In this document: positions 21,098 to 32,665 of the stretch, in pieces
Layout: the number at the start of each line of letters is the position of its first letter
Numbering within the stretch: the stretch's first letter is position 1
Assembly (NCBI GenBank): GCA_003996215.1
Contig: QJPP01001546.1
Span: 62,001 to 126,000 of the forward strand
Direction: 5' to 3'
Source: Jaltomata sinuosa
Taxonomy: Eukaryota > Streptophyta > Magnoliopsida > Solanales > Solanaceae
DNA: 64,000 nucleotides
Notes under the pieces: model-generated
Told to the model about the DNA's origin: nothing
The model's database searches: none
What the model saw: only the letters and a program-made list of their open reading frames with translations
Made by a program: the position numbers and the translations under genes

Positions 21098-23055
21098 TGT
21101 CACGCCCTGAAGCTACCTTCTAGGCGTAACACAGGACCCAGGACCACAAGTGCCCCAATTTAACCCTTAGTTTTGGCATAACTTAGACAATAAAGAATCA
21201 TAGAAGAAGCATCAATAACATGATAGGCAACCAACTCCATAATAGATAAATATCTAAAAGAAACACAATCTAAAATGAGAATTCGAATAACTGTCTATTT
21301 CTTAAAACACTCTACATACGACATAAGGAGTTGATAGGATAAGACCCCAAATAACTCAGAAATATGAAAGAAAGACATGAAAGTAACAAGTCTAGTACTA
21401 GCCCTCGTGGCGATGCCTATCCACGAGTCTGAGGATAGGAGCCTGAATCTGTATCATAAATAGGATGCAACACAAGAAGTATGCCTCAGTACTATAGGAT
21501 GAACCAAGTATGTGAGACATGCAGAATCTGAAGTAAACATTCTATACATGCTTTAAAACTGAAATCATACTATGATGATAAAAGCTAAAATGCAAAGGAC
21601 TCAATGCAATATCATAGGCAAAATATACTTGAAAACCATAAGTAATAGAAGATGTTCTAAAATCTGAAAACAAAGAGTTAATGCATTTAAAAACCTAAAA
21701 CAGTTTCTATGGGAGGTTCTCTAACCGACATAGACCATGTGAGCTATATGGAATGTATCTTCCCCATCGAGAGGACTCAATATACCTTGCTAGGAATAAA
21801 GACATAATTGTGGCATTATCACTAATTCTAATGACCAACTAAAGGGCTAATCAACCTATGGGGGCACGTAGTTCTGGGACTAAAGGTACGCTTACCCTGT
21901 CCAACTCGATGCTAAATACTACTCCTAAAATATACATATATATCATAATATACTTGTGACATATCTGATGCCAAAACTGCTAGAAAAGCATAAGGACACA
22001 TCTTATGTCATGCCTATTTCAAATCATATGTCTTAATGCTTAGCATAGACATAATTCAAAACATAATTTTCTATCTAAATTCATAACTTGAAGAATTAGG
22101 CATGAAATTTCATATCTAAATTCATGTTATGTAAACATGCCAATTTTACTTGAAAACATGCAATTGAGTAAACTATGCTAGAATTTATCTACAATGCATG
22201 GAATTTTGAAAACACTTAAGGAAACTCAAATAAATCATAGATAAGTAATGAGGAACCATAAATTGATGCTTTAAAACTGAACCCATAAGATTTTCTCAAT
22301 TTGGGTAAGAACCCTAATTTCATAACTTCATAAATCAAAGTAAAACTTGGGTTTTGGGGCATAAGGATGGAAGAAATCCCTTATCAAATACCCACATACC
22401 TAAATCGAAGCTTTCCAGATCTAGGATGAAGAGAAATGGAGATTTTAACTTGGAGATTGAGACTTAGAGTTGATGAAGTTTTTTTCCTCTTTTGGTAGAT
22501 GAATGAGGAATAATGAAAATCTTAGGCTAATTGGGGTAAAAACCCTACTAAAAGTGGCCAAAATGGCCTCACTTAAGAGTTAAATGGGTGGGTAGTTACA
22601 AAAATACCCCCTAGTTTTGATTAAGGAAAAGCTGTAAAAACTTCAGCTTCAGGGATCACAGGTGCAATCCACGAGCCATAGACTAAACCACAACTTGTGG
22701 TTTCCACTCGTGGTTCCTAGACCAAAAGTTTAGTTGTAGATCAGGTTTCACGAGTGAACAGGATGGTCCATAGAACAAACTACAGTCCGTAGAACCCACT
22801 CGTGGTTCCTGGGGAAACAAGCAGCCTTCATGTTTGATTCCATGAGTGAATAGTATGGTCTGTAGAATGAACTACGGTCCATAGTTCCCACTCGTGGTCT
22901 TCAGAATAGAGGCTGAACCTGCATGACACTAACCACGACTTCATTTCATGGATCCTGGTTCAAACCATGGGGTGTTTGGACTCGTAATTCCTGGAATGAT
23001 TAAAATTTTCAGAGATTCTAAGTTTAAAAACTAATTCAAATTCCGGGATGTTACA
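21098..23055 (-). repeat. Tek-C 5' LTR
   Basis: 1958 bp. It aligns with 14062-16063 throughout, with scattered substitutions and small gaps. ACAAAAATACCCC is at 22598-22610 and the palindrome block at about 22640-22980. No gene is present in it. Confidence 0.92.
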
Positions 23056-24135
23056 GTTGTTTAAGAAATAACCAACCAACATATTCTTGGGGAAGTCACA
23101 CTATTTCTAGCATAGACCTTTAAAAGGGTATTTTCGGTGAATTCAGCTATTTTTAGTCTCAATCTTGGTGGAACCCTAAGTATCCACTAGCAATTTTACA
23201 TCCAAAATTGTAAACCTCTTTTACAAACAAGAATACAATCAAATGAGATACATCAATGTTTGCAACCATTAATTTTAGAGTTAAAATATGGTGAAATCAC
23301 TAGACCCATGTCATATTAGCAATTATAAACACAAATTAGCAACACCCATACCCATTTATCAATCACCCATTATCACCACATCCCTAGATAAGAAGTTTAG
23401 CGACTCATGCTAGAGGAATACAGAACAATACCAAATGGGTAAGTCAAATTCCCTTTCATTCAAGCCAAATATTCAATATCCAAGCTCAATTTTTACAAAA
23501 ATGATGATTCCAAGAGTTAGGAAGAAGGTATTGGAGTGAAATCCTCTTCTTATTTCTTCGAGAGAAAACTTTCTCATTACTTAAAGCTATTTCAAAAACT
23601 ATTCAAAACTATCTAAAAAATTCCTGAAATGGGTTTTAGAAGTTTCCCAATTCGTCATACAAATATGGACAAAAATGCCCTTTGGGAGACAAACGACGCA
23701 ACGTATGGTTCACACGTCATAATGTGCGCATCATACAACTCCATAATTGTGAACCAGAGACTTCAACCAATCTTCAGTATTCATGCGAAGTGGGGTGTGG
23801 TCTGCACCAGACCTTTTGCACTTTGCACATCAACCGCACCTCTTGACAGATTCTTCAGCCAATTTTTGAGATTTGTGCAGTGGGACGAGCGGAACGCACC
23901 TCATGTTGAGCATGTTACACGATGCCGCACCTCTTGAAAAAATCTCCATCTTGTTCAATCCTTGACACTTCAACTCATTTTCAGCTCTTTTGGGTCTAAT
24001 TACTTATTTTCCATCTTCGGATAGAAGTACCTGCATTCATGTCAATAAAGGCCATAAGAACCTCTAAATCTTATCAAAACATAGCAATAATTCATGATTA
24101 ATGGCTAAATGAGTAGGTATATTACCGACTCATCA
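23056..24135 (-). repeat. Ath-D 3' LTR, outer segment
   Basis: Continuation of 13637-14061 after Tek-C. It ends TCATCA (from TTATCA) at 24135. ACAAAAATGCCC is at 23669-23680, followed by the palindrome block at about 23690-23935. Total LTR length without Tek-C is about 1.5 kb, as in Ath-A. Confidence 0.9.
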
Positions 24136-24185
24136 AACCCCCAAACATGAACTATTGCTTGTCCTCAAGCAAGATACTCATAAGG
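24136..24185 (-). other. Ath-D polypurine tract and last internal bases
   Basis: Minus strand GAGGACAAGCAATAGTTC followed by ATGTTTGGGGGTT directly precedes the 3' LTR. This is the Athila polypurine tract region. It proves that 13637-24135 is a 3' LTR and is all that is left of the Ath-D internal region. Confidence 0.85.
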
Positions 24186-25353
24186 TAAGAACTCTTTCTA
24201 AACGACATGGATAACGTTGGTTTTAGGTATGCTTGTTAATCACTCGATAAAAAAATCATATATCTAATGGTTTCTATTCAAACACCGTTGTTTAAGCAAT
24301 AACCAACCAACATATGCTTCGGGAGGTCACACTATTTCTAATTTAGACCTTTAAATAGGTATTTCTGACGAATTGAGCTATTTCTAGTCTCAATCTAGGT
24401 GGAACCCCAAGTACCCACTAGTAATTTCACATCCAATATTGTAAACCCCTTTTACAAGCAAGAACACAATCAAGTGAGGTACATCAATGTTTGCAACTAT
24501 CAATTTTAGAGTTAAAATATGGTGAAATCACTAGACCCATGTCATATTAGAAATTAGCAACAACCATACCCATTTATCAAGCACCCATTATCACCATATC
24601 CCTAGACAAGAAGTTTAGCTACTTATTCTATAGAAATAAAGAACAATACCAAATAGGTAAGTCAAATTCCCTTTCATTCAAGCTAATATTCAATATCCAA
24701 GCTTAATTTTTACAAGAATGATGATTCCAAGAGTTAGGAAGAAGGAATTGGAGTCAAACCCTCTTCTTTTTTCTTGGAGGAAAAACATGCTCACTACTCA
24801 AAGCTTTTTCAAAAACTATTCAAAATTATCTAAAAATATGCCTGAAATGGGTTTTAGAAGTTTCCCAATTCGTCATACAAAGATGGACAAAAATGCCCTT
24901 CGGGTGTCATATGACACGACGTGCGGTTCGCACGTCACAATGTGCATATCACACAGCTCCACAATTATGAACAAAATACATCAGCCAATCTTAAGTCTTC
25001 ATGCAAAAGAGGGTGCGGTTCGCACCAGACCTTGTGTGCATCGCACATCGACCACACCCCTTAACAAATTCTTCAGCCAATTTTTGATCTTTGTACAATG
25101 CGAGGTGCGGATTGCACTCATGTTGTGCATAGAACATGAGGTCCGCTCCTCTCGGCAGAATCATTATCTTGTTCAATCCTTCCCAATTCAACTCCTTTTT
25201 AGCTCTTTTGGGTCTAATTCCTTATTTTCCATCTTATAACATTAGTACATGTATTGATGTCAATAAAGGCCATAAGAACCTCTAAATCTTATCAAAACAT
25301 ACGAATAATTCATTATTAAAGGCTAAATGAGTTGGTAGATTATCGACTTATCA
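24186..25353 (-). repeat. Ath-D 5' LTR, truncated
   Basis: About 1168 bp, matching the 3' LTR from its base 310 or so onward (AGAACTCTT, TAAACGA). It ends TTATCA at 25353 next to the target duplication. ACAAAAATGCCCTT is at 24887-24900. The palindrome block (24905-25150) holds a perfect GGTGCG-GTT-CGCACC at 25012-25026. Confidence 0.88.
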
Positions 25354-26160
25354 GATGCCTTTTTCTATTTTTAGAAATCTTAGACTTGGTGCTCTGTACC
25401 CTATGACATGAGATTATTGATGGCAGATTGTTCTATCAAGTGTCTGATTGGGATCCTTTATTATGCGTTGGTTAGGGTTGATTGGTTCATTTACCCTGTA
25501 GACATCATGGTTCTTGATTGTGATGTAGATTTTGAAGTCCCAATTATTTTGGTGTGACCATTTTTGTCTATTGGGCTTGCTTTGGTTGTTGTCGAGAGTG
25601 GATAATTCAATTTCCATGTGTATAGTGAAGAAGTCACCTCTAATGTGTGTAAGTCAATGAAACACCCAAGTGATTTGCAAGTGATCTTGTTATCAATACT
25701 ATTGATGAGGTGTTGGAGTTTGGGTCCGAGACTACATTTTTGGGGCAGTCATTGGCTACAATATTATGGAATTAGTATGGGTTAGAAATTAAAGATAATG
25801 AGAAAGTTTGTAATGCTTTGATAGGGTTAGGTTCATACACTAATAACCCCAAGAATCTTGATCTTGGTTTAAAGAATAGAGAGTCTCCTCTTTCCAAACC
25901 ATCCATCATTGAACCCCTAAATTTGGAACTCAAGCCTCTTCCATCCCATTTGAGGTATAATTTTCTTGGTTCTAATGATACTTTATCGGTGATTATCTTT
26001 GTGAATTTAAAGGAGTGGAAGTAGAGGATCTATTATCCGTATTGAGGAAGTATGTTTAAGCTATTGGTTGGACTATTTCCAATATAATTGGCATCTCTCC
26101 GGGTAATTGAACACATAAAATCCAACTTATAGAAGATTGTATTCCTTCAATTGAGCATCA
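25354..26160 (+). pseudogene. Ath-C protease C-terminal part and linker
   Basis: Reads PFSIFRNLRLGAL, LLMADCSIKCLIGILYYAL, DVDFEVPIILV and VYSEEVTSNVCKSMKHPSD, matching the same region of Ath-E (42962-43471). An open stretch at 25818-26024 (MIGLGSYTNNPKNLDLGLK, LPSHLRYNFLGSNDTLSVI) is the linker before RT. Stops and frame changes are frequent before 25818 and after 26024. Confidence 0.78.
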
Positions 26161-26772
26161 ATGGCGTCTGAACCCACCTATGCAAGAGATGGTAAAAAAG
26201 GAAATCGTAAAGTGGTTAGATGCAGGATTTGTGTATCCCATTTTGATAGTGCTTGGGTGATTTTGGTGCAATGCATACCAAAGATGGGTGGTATCAATGT
26301 GGTGCCAAATGATAACAATGAGTTGATTGGTTTAAAGACAGATACCAGGTGGCGTGTATGCAAGGATTATCAAAATTTCAACTCATGGACTCAAAGAGAT
26401 CACTTCTCTCTCCCATTTATGGATCAAATATTTGCTAGGATTAGGGGCGAGCCTATTATTTCTTTTTGGATGTCTACTCCAAGTATTATAAAATTTCAAT
26501 TGCTCCAAAGGATCATGAGAAAAACACTTTCACGTGCTCCTATGGTACGTTTGCATTTAAAATAATGCCTTTTGGCCTTTGCAATGCTCTGGTTACCTTT
26601 CAACAATGTATGATCTCCATCTTTTCCAACATGTTGGAGGTTTCCATGGAAATCTTCTTAGATGACTTCTCCGTGGTTGGAGATTCATTTGAGGATTGCT
26701 TGGGGAATTTGGCCAATATATTGAAGGGTGTAAACAAAACAAATCTAATGTTGAATTAGAGAAATGCCACTT
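26161..26772 (+). pseudogene. Ath-C reverse transcriptase, N-terminal half
   Basis: RNA-dependent DNA polymerase fragment. 26161-26565 carries DSAWVILVQCIPKMGG, NVVPNDNNELIG, WRVCKDYQNFNSWTQRDHF and PFMDQIFARI. A frame change then leads to 26466-26759 with KNTFTCSYGTFAFKIMPFGL and MEIFLDDFSVVGDSFED. FLDD is the catalytic pair (F/Y-x-DD family motif), intact. It ends near LNxEKCHF, where TGG has become TAG and a base is lost, just before the Ath-E insertion. RNase H and integrase are not in the window. Confidence 0.85.
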
Positions 26773-28107
26773 TGATAATGTCCAATGGCAATCTCCAATT
26801 AAATTGGTAGAAACAGTCATTTGCAAAATAATTACCCAACTTACGAGTCGGGGTCGAATCTCACAAGGATTAGAATTAGATTAACCAAATTTTGTGTATC
26901 AATTCACACTAAACATGCACATTGTATATGATTTGCAATAAAATAAATTGGGGATTGTGTGCAAGCAAGTGAATTGTATCAAGAGTGAGTAAATAGCAAA
27001 GTTTACACAATTATTGAACTATCAAGATTACAAAAACAAGAGGTGTGTTTCCGATGGGGAAATTACTTGTAATTAGGATTGACTATTTGGCTTAGTCTTA
27101 ATTATAGTGAGGATAGCCTTGATTCAAGTTATGCCAATTATTTTTCAACCAACAAGCATATTTCCTTGGGTTTTCTTAAACCCCAAAGTCTACACAATTT
27201 AACCAACCAATTTAGCTTTAGTGGGTAGAGCTATTTCTAGCCTCAACCCTTAGATGGGGAATCTCCAAATTCTTACCATGAATCCTTACCAATTTTAACC
27301 TTCTTTCTCAAGAAAAACCAAAATTAGAGGTCTAAATCAGTGTTTGCAACCATTGATTATTTAATTAAAACTTCAAGGATTCAATGGATCCACACTTAAT
27401 AATCAAATTATAAGCACAAATAATCAATACCCAATCACAATTTGTACACTCATCTTGCACACACCCCTATATATGAATTTAGCTACTCATAATTAAAAGA
27501 AGAGAGATTATACCATTTGGGTTAACTTCAATTCCTTCCGTAGTAAGAGATTCAGTTCAAATCCATACTTTCAATATGAACAATAGAGCATTCAATAAGC
27601 AAGAAGAAGAAGAAGCTCTAGTATACTTCTCTAAGTTTACTCTCATACAATATCCAAATCTAGAAAATTCTATGTAAAATATTCTATGCACATACCCCCA
27701 AAACATCATTGGAAACCCCCCAAACATGCTAGGAAATTCTGAATGAAAATTTCCTTTGGCTGACTAGCGCTGCTCCTGCAGCCGCAGGTCTTGATCTGTA
27801 GCATACAAGTGCTGGAAATTACTGCCAGTCTCTTGTTCTTCTACTGTGTATCACCTGCATTTCGCAGGTGTTCAGTTAGGGAGCTTTACTTCTATTCTCT
27901 CTTGACTTGGATTTCATCCTTAAGCTGTAGCTTAGGCTTTTTCCTTCCTTTCATTGCATATTTGGGTTCAAATCCACATCGATCATCAAATCCTAAGAAT
28001 GCCTGCACATAAGAGATCAAAGGCATAAAATCCTTCTAAATAGCACAAGATTGAGGCAATAATTCATGCTTATCATCTAATTAAGTTGGCGGATTAAGAA
28101 CTTATCG
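26773..28107 (-). repeat. Ath-E 3' LTR
   Basis: 1335 bp, TGATAATG...CTTATCG in plus order (the final A of TTATCA has become G). It is a different LTR family from Ath-A/B/D, though built alike. It includes inverted repeats CACCTGC (27852-27858) and GCAGGTG (27864-27870) and a CTGCAGCCGCAG motif near 27775. Confidence 0.85.
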
Positions 28108-28125
28108 AACCCCCAAAACTATTGC
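28108..28125 (-). other. Ath-E polypurine tract
   Basis: Minus strand GCAATAGTTTTGGGGGTT adjoins the LTR, preceded by GCCTGAGGAAAA. It is equivalent to the tract at 24136 and marks 26773-28107 as a 3' LTR. Confidence 0.85.
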
Positions 28126-30403
28126 TTTTCCTCAGGCAAGACATTTAATAAGGACGAGATTGACTCAAGCTTCAAAGACAGAAGTATCACACTAGGACTA
28201 CTATGACACAATGAAACAAAGCAAACAAAAAGACTCAAAACAAAAAGACTAAATCAAAAGCACTAATCTCAATTTGTACCACCATGAGCTCAAGGCAATC
28301 ACTGTCATTTCAAAATTCTTTTCAAGAGACTTCACTTCTTCATTCAAAACCGAGGAACTTTTTCACTTAAAGCAGTATCAATTAGCATCTCAAGTCATTG
28401 ACACAAAACTTTCAAAGCTTGCCCCAAAATTCACTTCAAAACTTATCGCATTCATTCCCTTCAATTGAGGTCAAGACTTTACAATTTACCCAAAGGTTAT
28501 AATGTGATTCAAAATAAGAGAGAATCCCACTCACCAACATGCATATCACGATAATAGGGATCATGATATAGAAAAAAATATGCTCACTCTCCCAAAGAAG
28601 TTCAAGTGCACACACATAGAATGACCTTCATTTAATTCACCATTAATGTAGAGTTGCATAGCTCATAAATTACTAAAGACTTGCGGGTATCTATGGAGGC
28701 TAGGGTCAAGGGAGGATATATTTTAGGATAAGTTACTATAACCTCCCTAACGCTAAAATTAGGCATTCACATACATCGCTCACATTATTGATTTAAATTC
28801 ACCTTATTTCTCCCTCTCATAACTCATGTTTTTCTCAAAGCCATTTCTCCCAACACCTTTGTTTTACTCTTTTATCATTCAAAATGCAAGATGTAGTGCA
28901 ACTCAATTCTTTTTCTTTCTCTCTTCCGTATTTTGATAGTTCCAAGCAACTCACAAGATTAGCATTAGGTTCTACCTTACATTAAAGCTCATTATCTCAT
29001 TAGGGCACTATTGCACACATCCCCAAACTTAGGCTTTTGCTTATATTAATGTGTCACATTTCCATTCATTTCCCCCCAAATTTAGGCATTTAGCCTACAT
29101 CTTATTTTATCAAGCAATTAGGGAAGTAGGGTGCCAAAAGTAGAGGATTCCAACTAGTAAAGGCATGTAACATGAGTGCCAAGAAATGGTTAAAGTCTCA
29201 AAAGGGGTTGAGCTTAATCAATGTTAGGGGAAGGAGATTTTTGGTAAAATGACTATCCAAAGAGGGCCTAAGATCATCTTCCAAGCCAAGCAAAATCTAG
29301 GATTTTGCCTTGAATCACATTCCGAGAAAGCTCTAGGTGACATGTGTACACCAGCACATACAAAATTCTTACCACACAAGGAACCATAAACACTAGGAAT
29401 TAAAAGTTATTCTCAAGTTCAATTGAAATGAAAGACATTGAAAAGCTATTTCGAGTTTCATGCAACTCATTTCTGAATAAAAATCCAAACAAAGAATTTA
29501 AAGATCATGACAAAAGAATGCTTGAATTCATTTTTCCCTCTTTTCTGAATTTCCAAAAATCAATTGCCAAGAAAACTTTTTTTGGTGGTCCCATTTAAGA
29601 CAAGTGTGAAATGGACTCAAAACAAATACTAAAATGGTCATTTTCCTTAAGGAAGTTACCTCTTAATCTATCATAGGGATATGCCACCTGATTTGACACA
29701 AAAAAAAACAAAAATTTGCTACGAGAAAGACTCAAAACAAATATTAAAATTAGATTTTTTCCATAAGAAAGTCACCTCTCAATCTACCATAGGGACATGC
29801 CACCTGATTCTACTCAAAAATAAAGAAAACAAAATTTTGCTCCTTGGGAAAGAATTGTGGTATAAAGAAAACCCTTAGAGTTTATTACAGATACTATCTT
29901 CAAAGGTGATATTTCAAACTATGGACTCATGTATCATTTGAAGAATGAGTCCAGACAAAGGCACTAAGCACAGATATACCCTTCCCCTAATCAAAAGAAC
30001 TTGCATTGTCCCTAATGCACAAAAGAATCAAGAAAATAGAAGGGTGTATGGACTCCCTGAATTTTTTGAGGCATCGCAATGCTTATCTCGGTAGAGGGGA
30101 CATTGTGGGGGCAGCAAAGAGGATCTTCAAACTGGACTTTAGGCTAAAAAAATAGGATGTATGGCCTAATAAGAACATCTATGGGCGCAATTAGTGCACA
30201 AGAGGTGACGTTTGGAACATTTGTCCTTCAATGGTCTGCTTCACACCTGCGGCTCACAAATGGGTGCTTGCTAGTGCAGGTGAGGTGCAAACATCAAGCG
30301 TGAAATGTTAGAGGCTTTAATGGTCTACCTCCCACTTGCACCAGACCTGCAACTTGCGGAGGAGTGTTTGTGTTTCTCAAGTGTAGAGAAATATTGCCAT
30401 AAA
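28126..30403 (-). other. Ath-E 3' non-coding region
   Basis: About 2.3 kb between pol and the 3' LTR, where Athila elements often carry an env-like frame. I see no long frame, transmembrane run or env motif. It is A/T-rich, with a 115-bp tandem duplication at 29615-29852 and a short GC-rich patch with CACCTGC-type inverted motifs at about 30235-30375. Tek-D interrupts it at 30409; it continues at 37715. Confidence 0.6.
29615..29852. repeat. 115-bp tandem duplication
   Basis: Two diverged copies, starting ACTCAAAACAAATA at 29615 and 29730, both containing ATAGGG and ATGCCACCTGATT at matching positions. This is a local duplication in the non-coding tail of Ath-E. Confidence 0.85.
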
Positions 30404-30408
30404 TTTCC

Positions 30409-32430
30409 TATCAAGCCTCGAGGCTACCCCTGGGCGTAACACGGGACCTGAAACCACAAGTGATCACAACCTAACCCTTAGCCTTCACATGAATTAAACA
30501 TAACATGGGCATTCACAGTGAAAGTATAAATAGAAGAAGTAAGCAAACCAACTCATCATAGAGATAAAGGTCTAAGTGTATCACAATATGAAACATCAAA
30601 TAATGATTGACTAGCTATGTCTGAAAAGCCTTTAAAACTAATAGAATGAGTTGTTGGGACAAGACTCCAGCTAAGTCTAAGTACTAAATGAAAGACATCA
30701 AACCTAACTAAGAATCATAACTAGCCTTCGGACGTTGAGTACTCACTAATTTTGACTGGAAATCCTGCTCTGTCTAGCCATGAATGTTTGAGAAAAAGCC
30801 TGAATCTATATCATGATAAGTTTCAACACAAAGAGGTATGCGATCAGTACTATTGAATGTACTGAGCATGTGAGAAATGCATAATTTATGATAAAACATG
30901 CTTAAAGCTAAAATCATGTAATAATTGTAAAATCTATAATGTAATGACTCAATGCAATATCATAAGCTGAAAACAAGTTTATAATCATAAGTCATCAGTA
31001 GTAAGTCTGAAAAATAAAAGCAAAGAGTCAAATATATTAAAAATCTTAAAACTATTTACGTGGGAGATTCTCGTAACTTACATAGACCATGTAACTGACA
31101 TGGAATCCTAGTTTTGTACCCTAGTTGGCAAAGTTGTATTACCTTGACAGGGTTACAAACCATATTTTGAGTAGAACCACTATCTTGTGCCATTTGAGCT
31201 AAATAGCCTATGCTGGCAATGTAGTTCTAGGACTTTAAGGTACGCTGAACCCTAGTCCAATTTGGTGCTATGTACTACTCCCAAAACATACATAAGCTAA
31301 TACATACACAGTGACATACGTGGATGCCAAAACTGTTCATAAAGAATGTGGACATATCTAGATGTCATGCTACATGTAAATTCACAAGTCTTGAAAACAT
31401 AGTATAGCCCTAGTTCAAAACATACGTTTTACTTAAATTCATAACTTTAAGAACTAGGCATGCTAATTTCATAAATACTTTAGGTCATAATGTCTAAACA
31501 TGCCAATTTACTTGACCACATGCAATAGGGTTAAATCATGCTAAAATTATTCTCAATTCATGGGATTGTAGGAATACTTGGAGAATATCATATAAAATCA
31601 TGCATAAAGGATTAGAGTGTATATTACAATACAAGTAAAACAGTTTCATAGAAAATTCATAATTAGGTAAGAACCCTAATTTCTCAACTTCATAAAATCA
31701 AAGTAAAATCATAGGTTTTTGTCATAAGGGTGGAATAAAACCTTTATTGAATACCTAAATACCTGAACCCAAGGCCTTCTTAGCAAGAATTTGAAGATGA
31801 AAACTTAGATAAGGAACCCTAAGCCTTAGAGCTTGAGAGGAGGATCCTTTTTCTTTTTTTTGAAACTTGATTTGAGAGAATGAATGGTAATCTAAATAAG
31901 TGGTAATAAAACCCATTTAATTTAGCCTAAATCGACTTAATTTCAGAGTTAAAGAATCAAGGAATTACAAAAATACCCCTGGAAAATAATCTTGAAAAAC
32001 TACTGAAGGTACTCAGCTCAGGTTTCTATGGGCCCCAACCATGGTCCATAGACTGAACCACGTCTCATGGTTGGTTTTCATGGTTTCTTGGCCATTTTGC
32101 ATGCTTGTGGGTCTGATTTCCATGGAAACAGTTTATTGCCCGTGGAACCTTCCACGACTTATAGAACCCTTTCGTGGTTACTAAGGAAATCGCTAACCCT
32201 CAACTCTATTTCCATGAGGGTTAATTATAGATCATGGTTTGATCCATGACCCGTGAAAACTTTTCGTGGTTTCAAACCCACTTGATGGGTCTGCAGGACT
32301 ATTTCCACGAGACTTGTCCATGGCTTGTGGTTCCATCCATAGCTCGTGGACTTGGTTTGTGGATCCTAGAAGTTGCAAAAATTTAAGAAATTATAAGTTT
32401 AAATGCTGGTTCAAATTCTGGGGTGTTACA
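30409..32430 (-). repeat. Tek-D 3' LTR
   Basis: About 2.0 kb. The right edge is TGTTACA; the left edge is TATCAAGCC where TGTCACGCC is expected, so the terminal TG is mutated. ACAAAAATACCCCT is at 31967-31980, with a CCACGA/TCGTGG-rich block at about 32010-32350. Confidence 0.88.
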
Positions 32431-32665
32431 AGATCTTCATCTTGGGATCATTTATCCTCAAATGAATACTAAAACAAGCTGAGTTTTGGGGGAAAACAAT
32501 TCATTCCCTACTAACTGAAACTAAAGACTAAAGTACTAGCACAATGACTCAGTTTTAATTGAAACATGACTGAATTGAATTTGTAAAACATGAATGCATG
32601 CTACGAATATGAGAATGGCTAATGGAACAGAACTGAAGGGACTTACTAAGGAGGAAACCATCACC

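Larger units (their letters stand above)
14062..23055 (-). mobile_element. Tek-C: complete but inactive Tekay-like element
   Basis: The only structurally complete element in the window, about 9.0 kb: 3' LTR (14062-16063), polypurine tract, pol, gag, tRNA-Met primer site, 5' LTR (21098-23055). Flanks ATTGT (14057-14061) and GTTGT (23056-23060) are a 5-bp duplication with one change. The sister LTR at 24186 has CCGTTGTTT there, so GTTGT is the original. Domain order gag-PR-RT-RH-IN-chromodomain is that of a chromovirus. Many in-frame stops make it non-coding. Confidence 0.93.
13637..25353 (-). mobile_element. Ath-D: Athila-like deletion derivative, hosts Tek-C
   Basis: Minus-strand element flanked by GATGT (13632-13636) and GATGC (25354-25358), a 5-bp target duplication with one difference. 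Without nested Tek-C it is only about 2.7 kb: a full 3' LTR, about 50 bp of internal sequence including the polypurine tract, and a 5' LTR lacking its last roughly 310 bp. The 5' LTR end, primer site, gag and pol were removed by one deletion ending near 24186. Removing it restores the Ath-C protease frame (INLM-PFSIF). Confidence 0.88.
25354..26772 (+). mobile_element. Ath-C (plus strand), protease-RT segment
   Basis: Continuation of Ath-C after Ath-D, running from the protease into reverse transcriptase. It ends at the Ath-E 3' LTR, which starts TGATAATG at 26773 inside the codons for WEKCHF. The remainder of Ath-C is outside the window. Confidence 0.86.

Noticed and set aside
28126..30403. 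Possible env-like gene of Ath-E
   Set aside because: The position is right for an Athila env-like frame, but no frame longer than about 65 codons, signal peptide or membrane segment is present on the minus strand.
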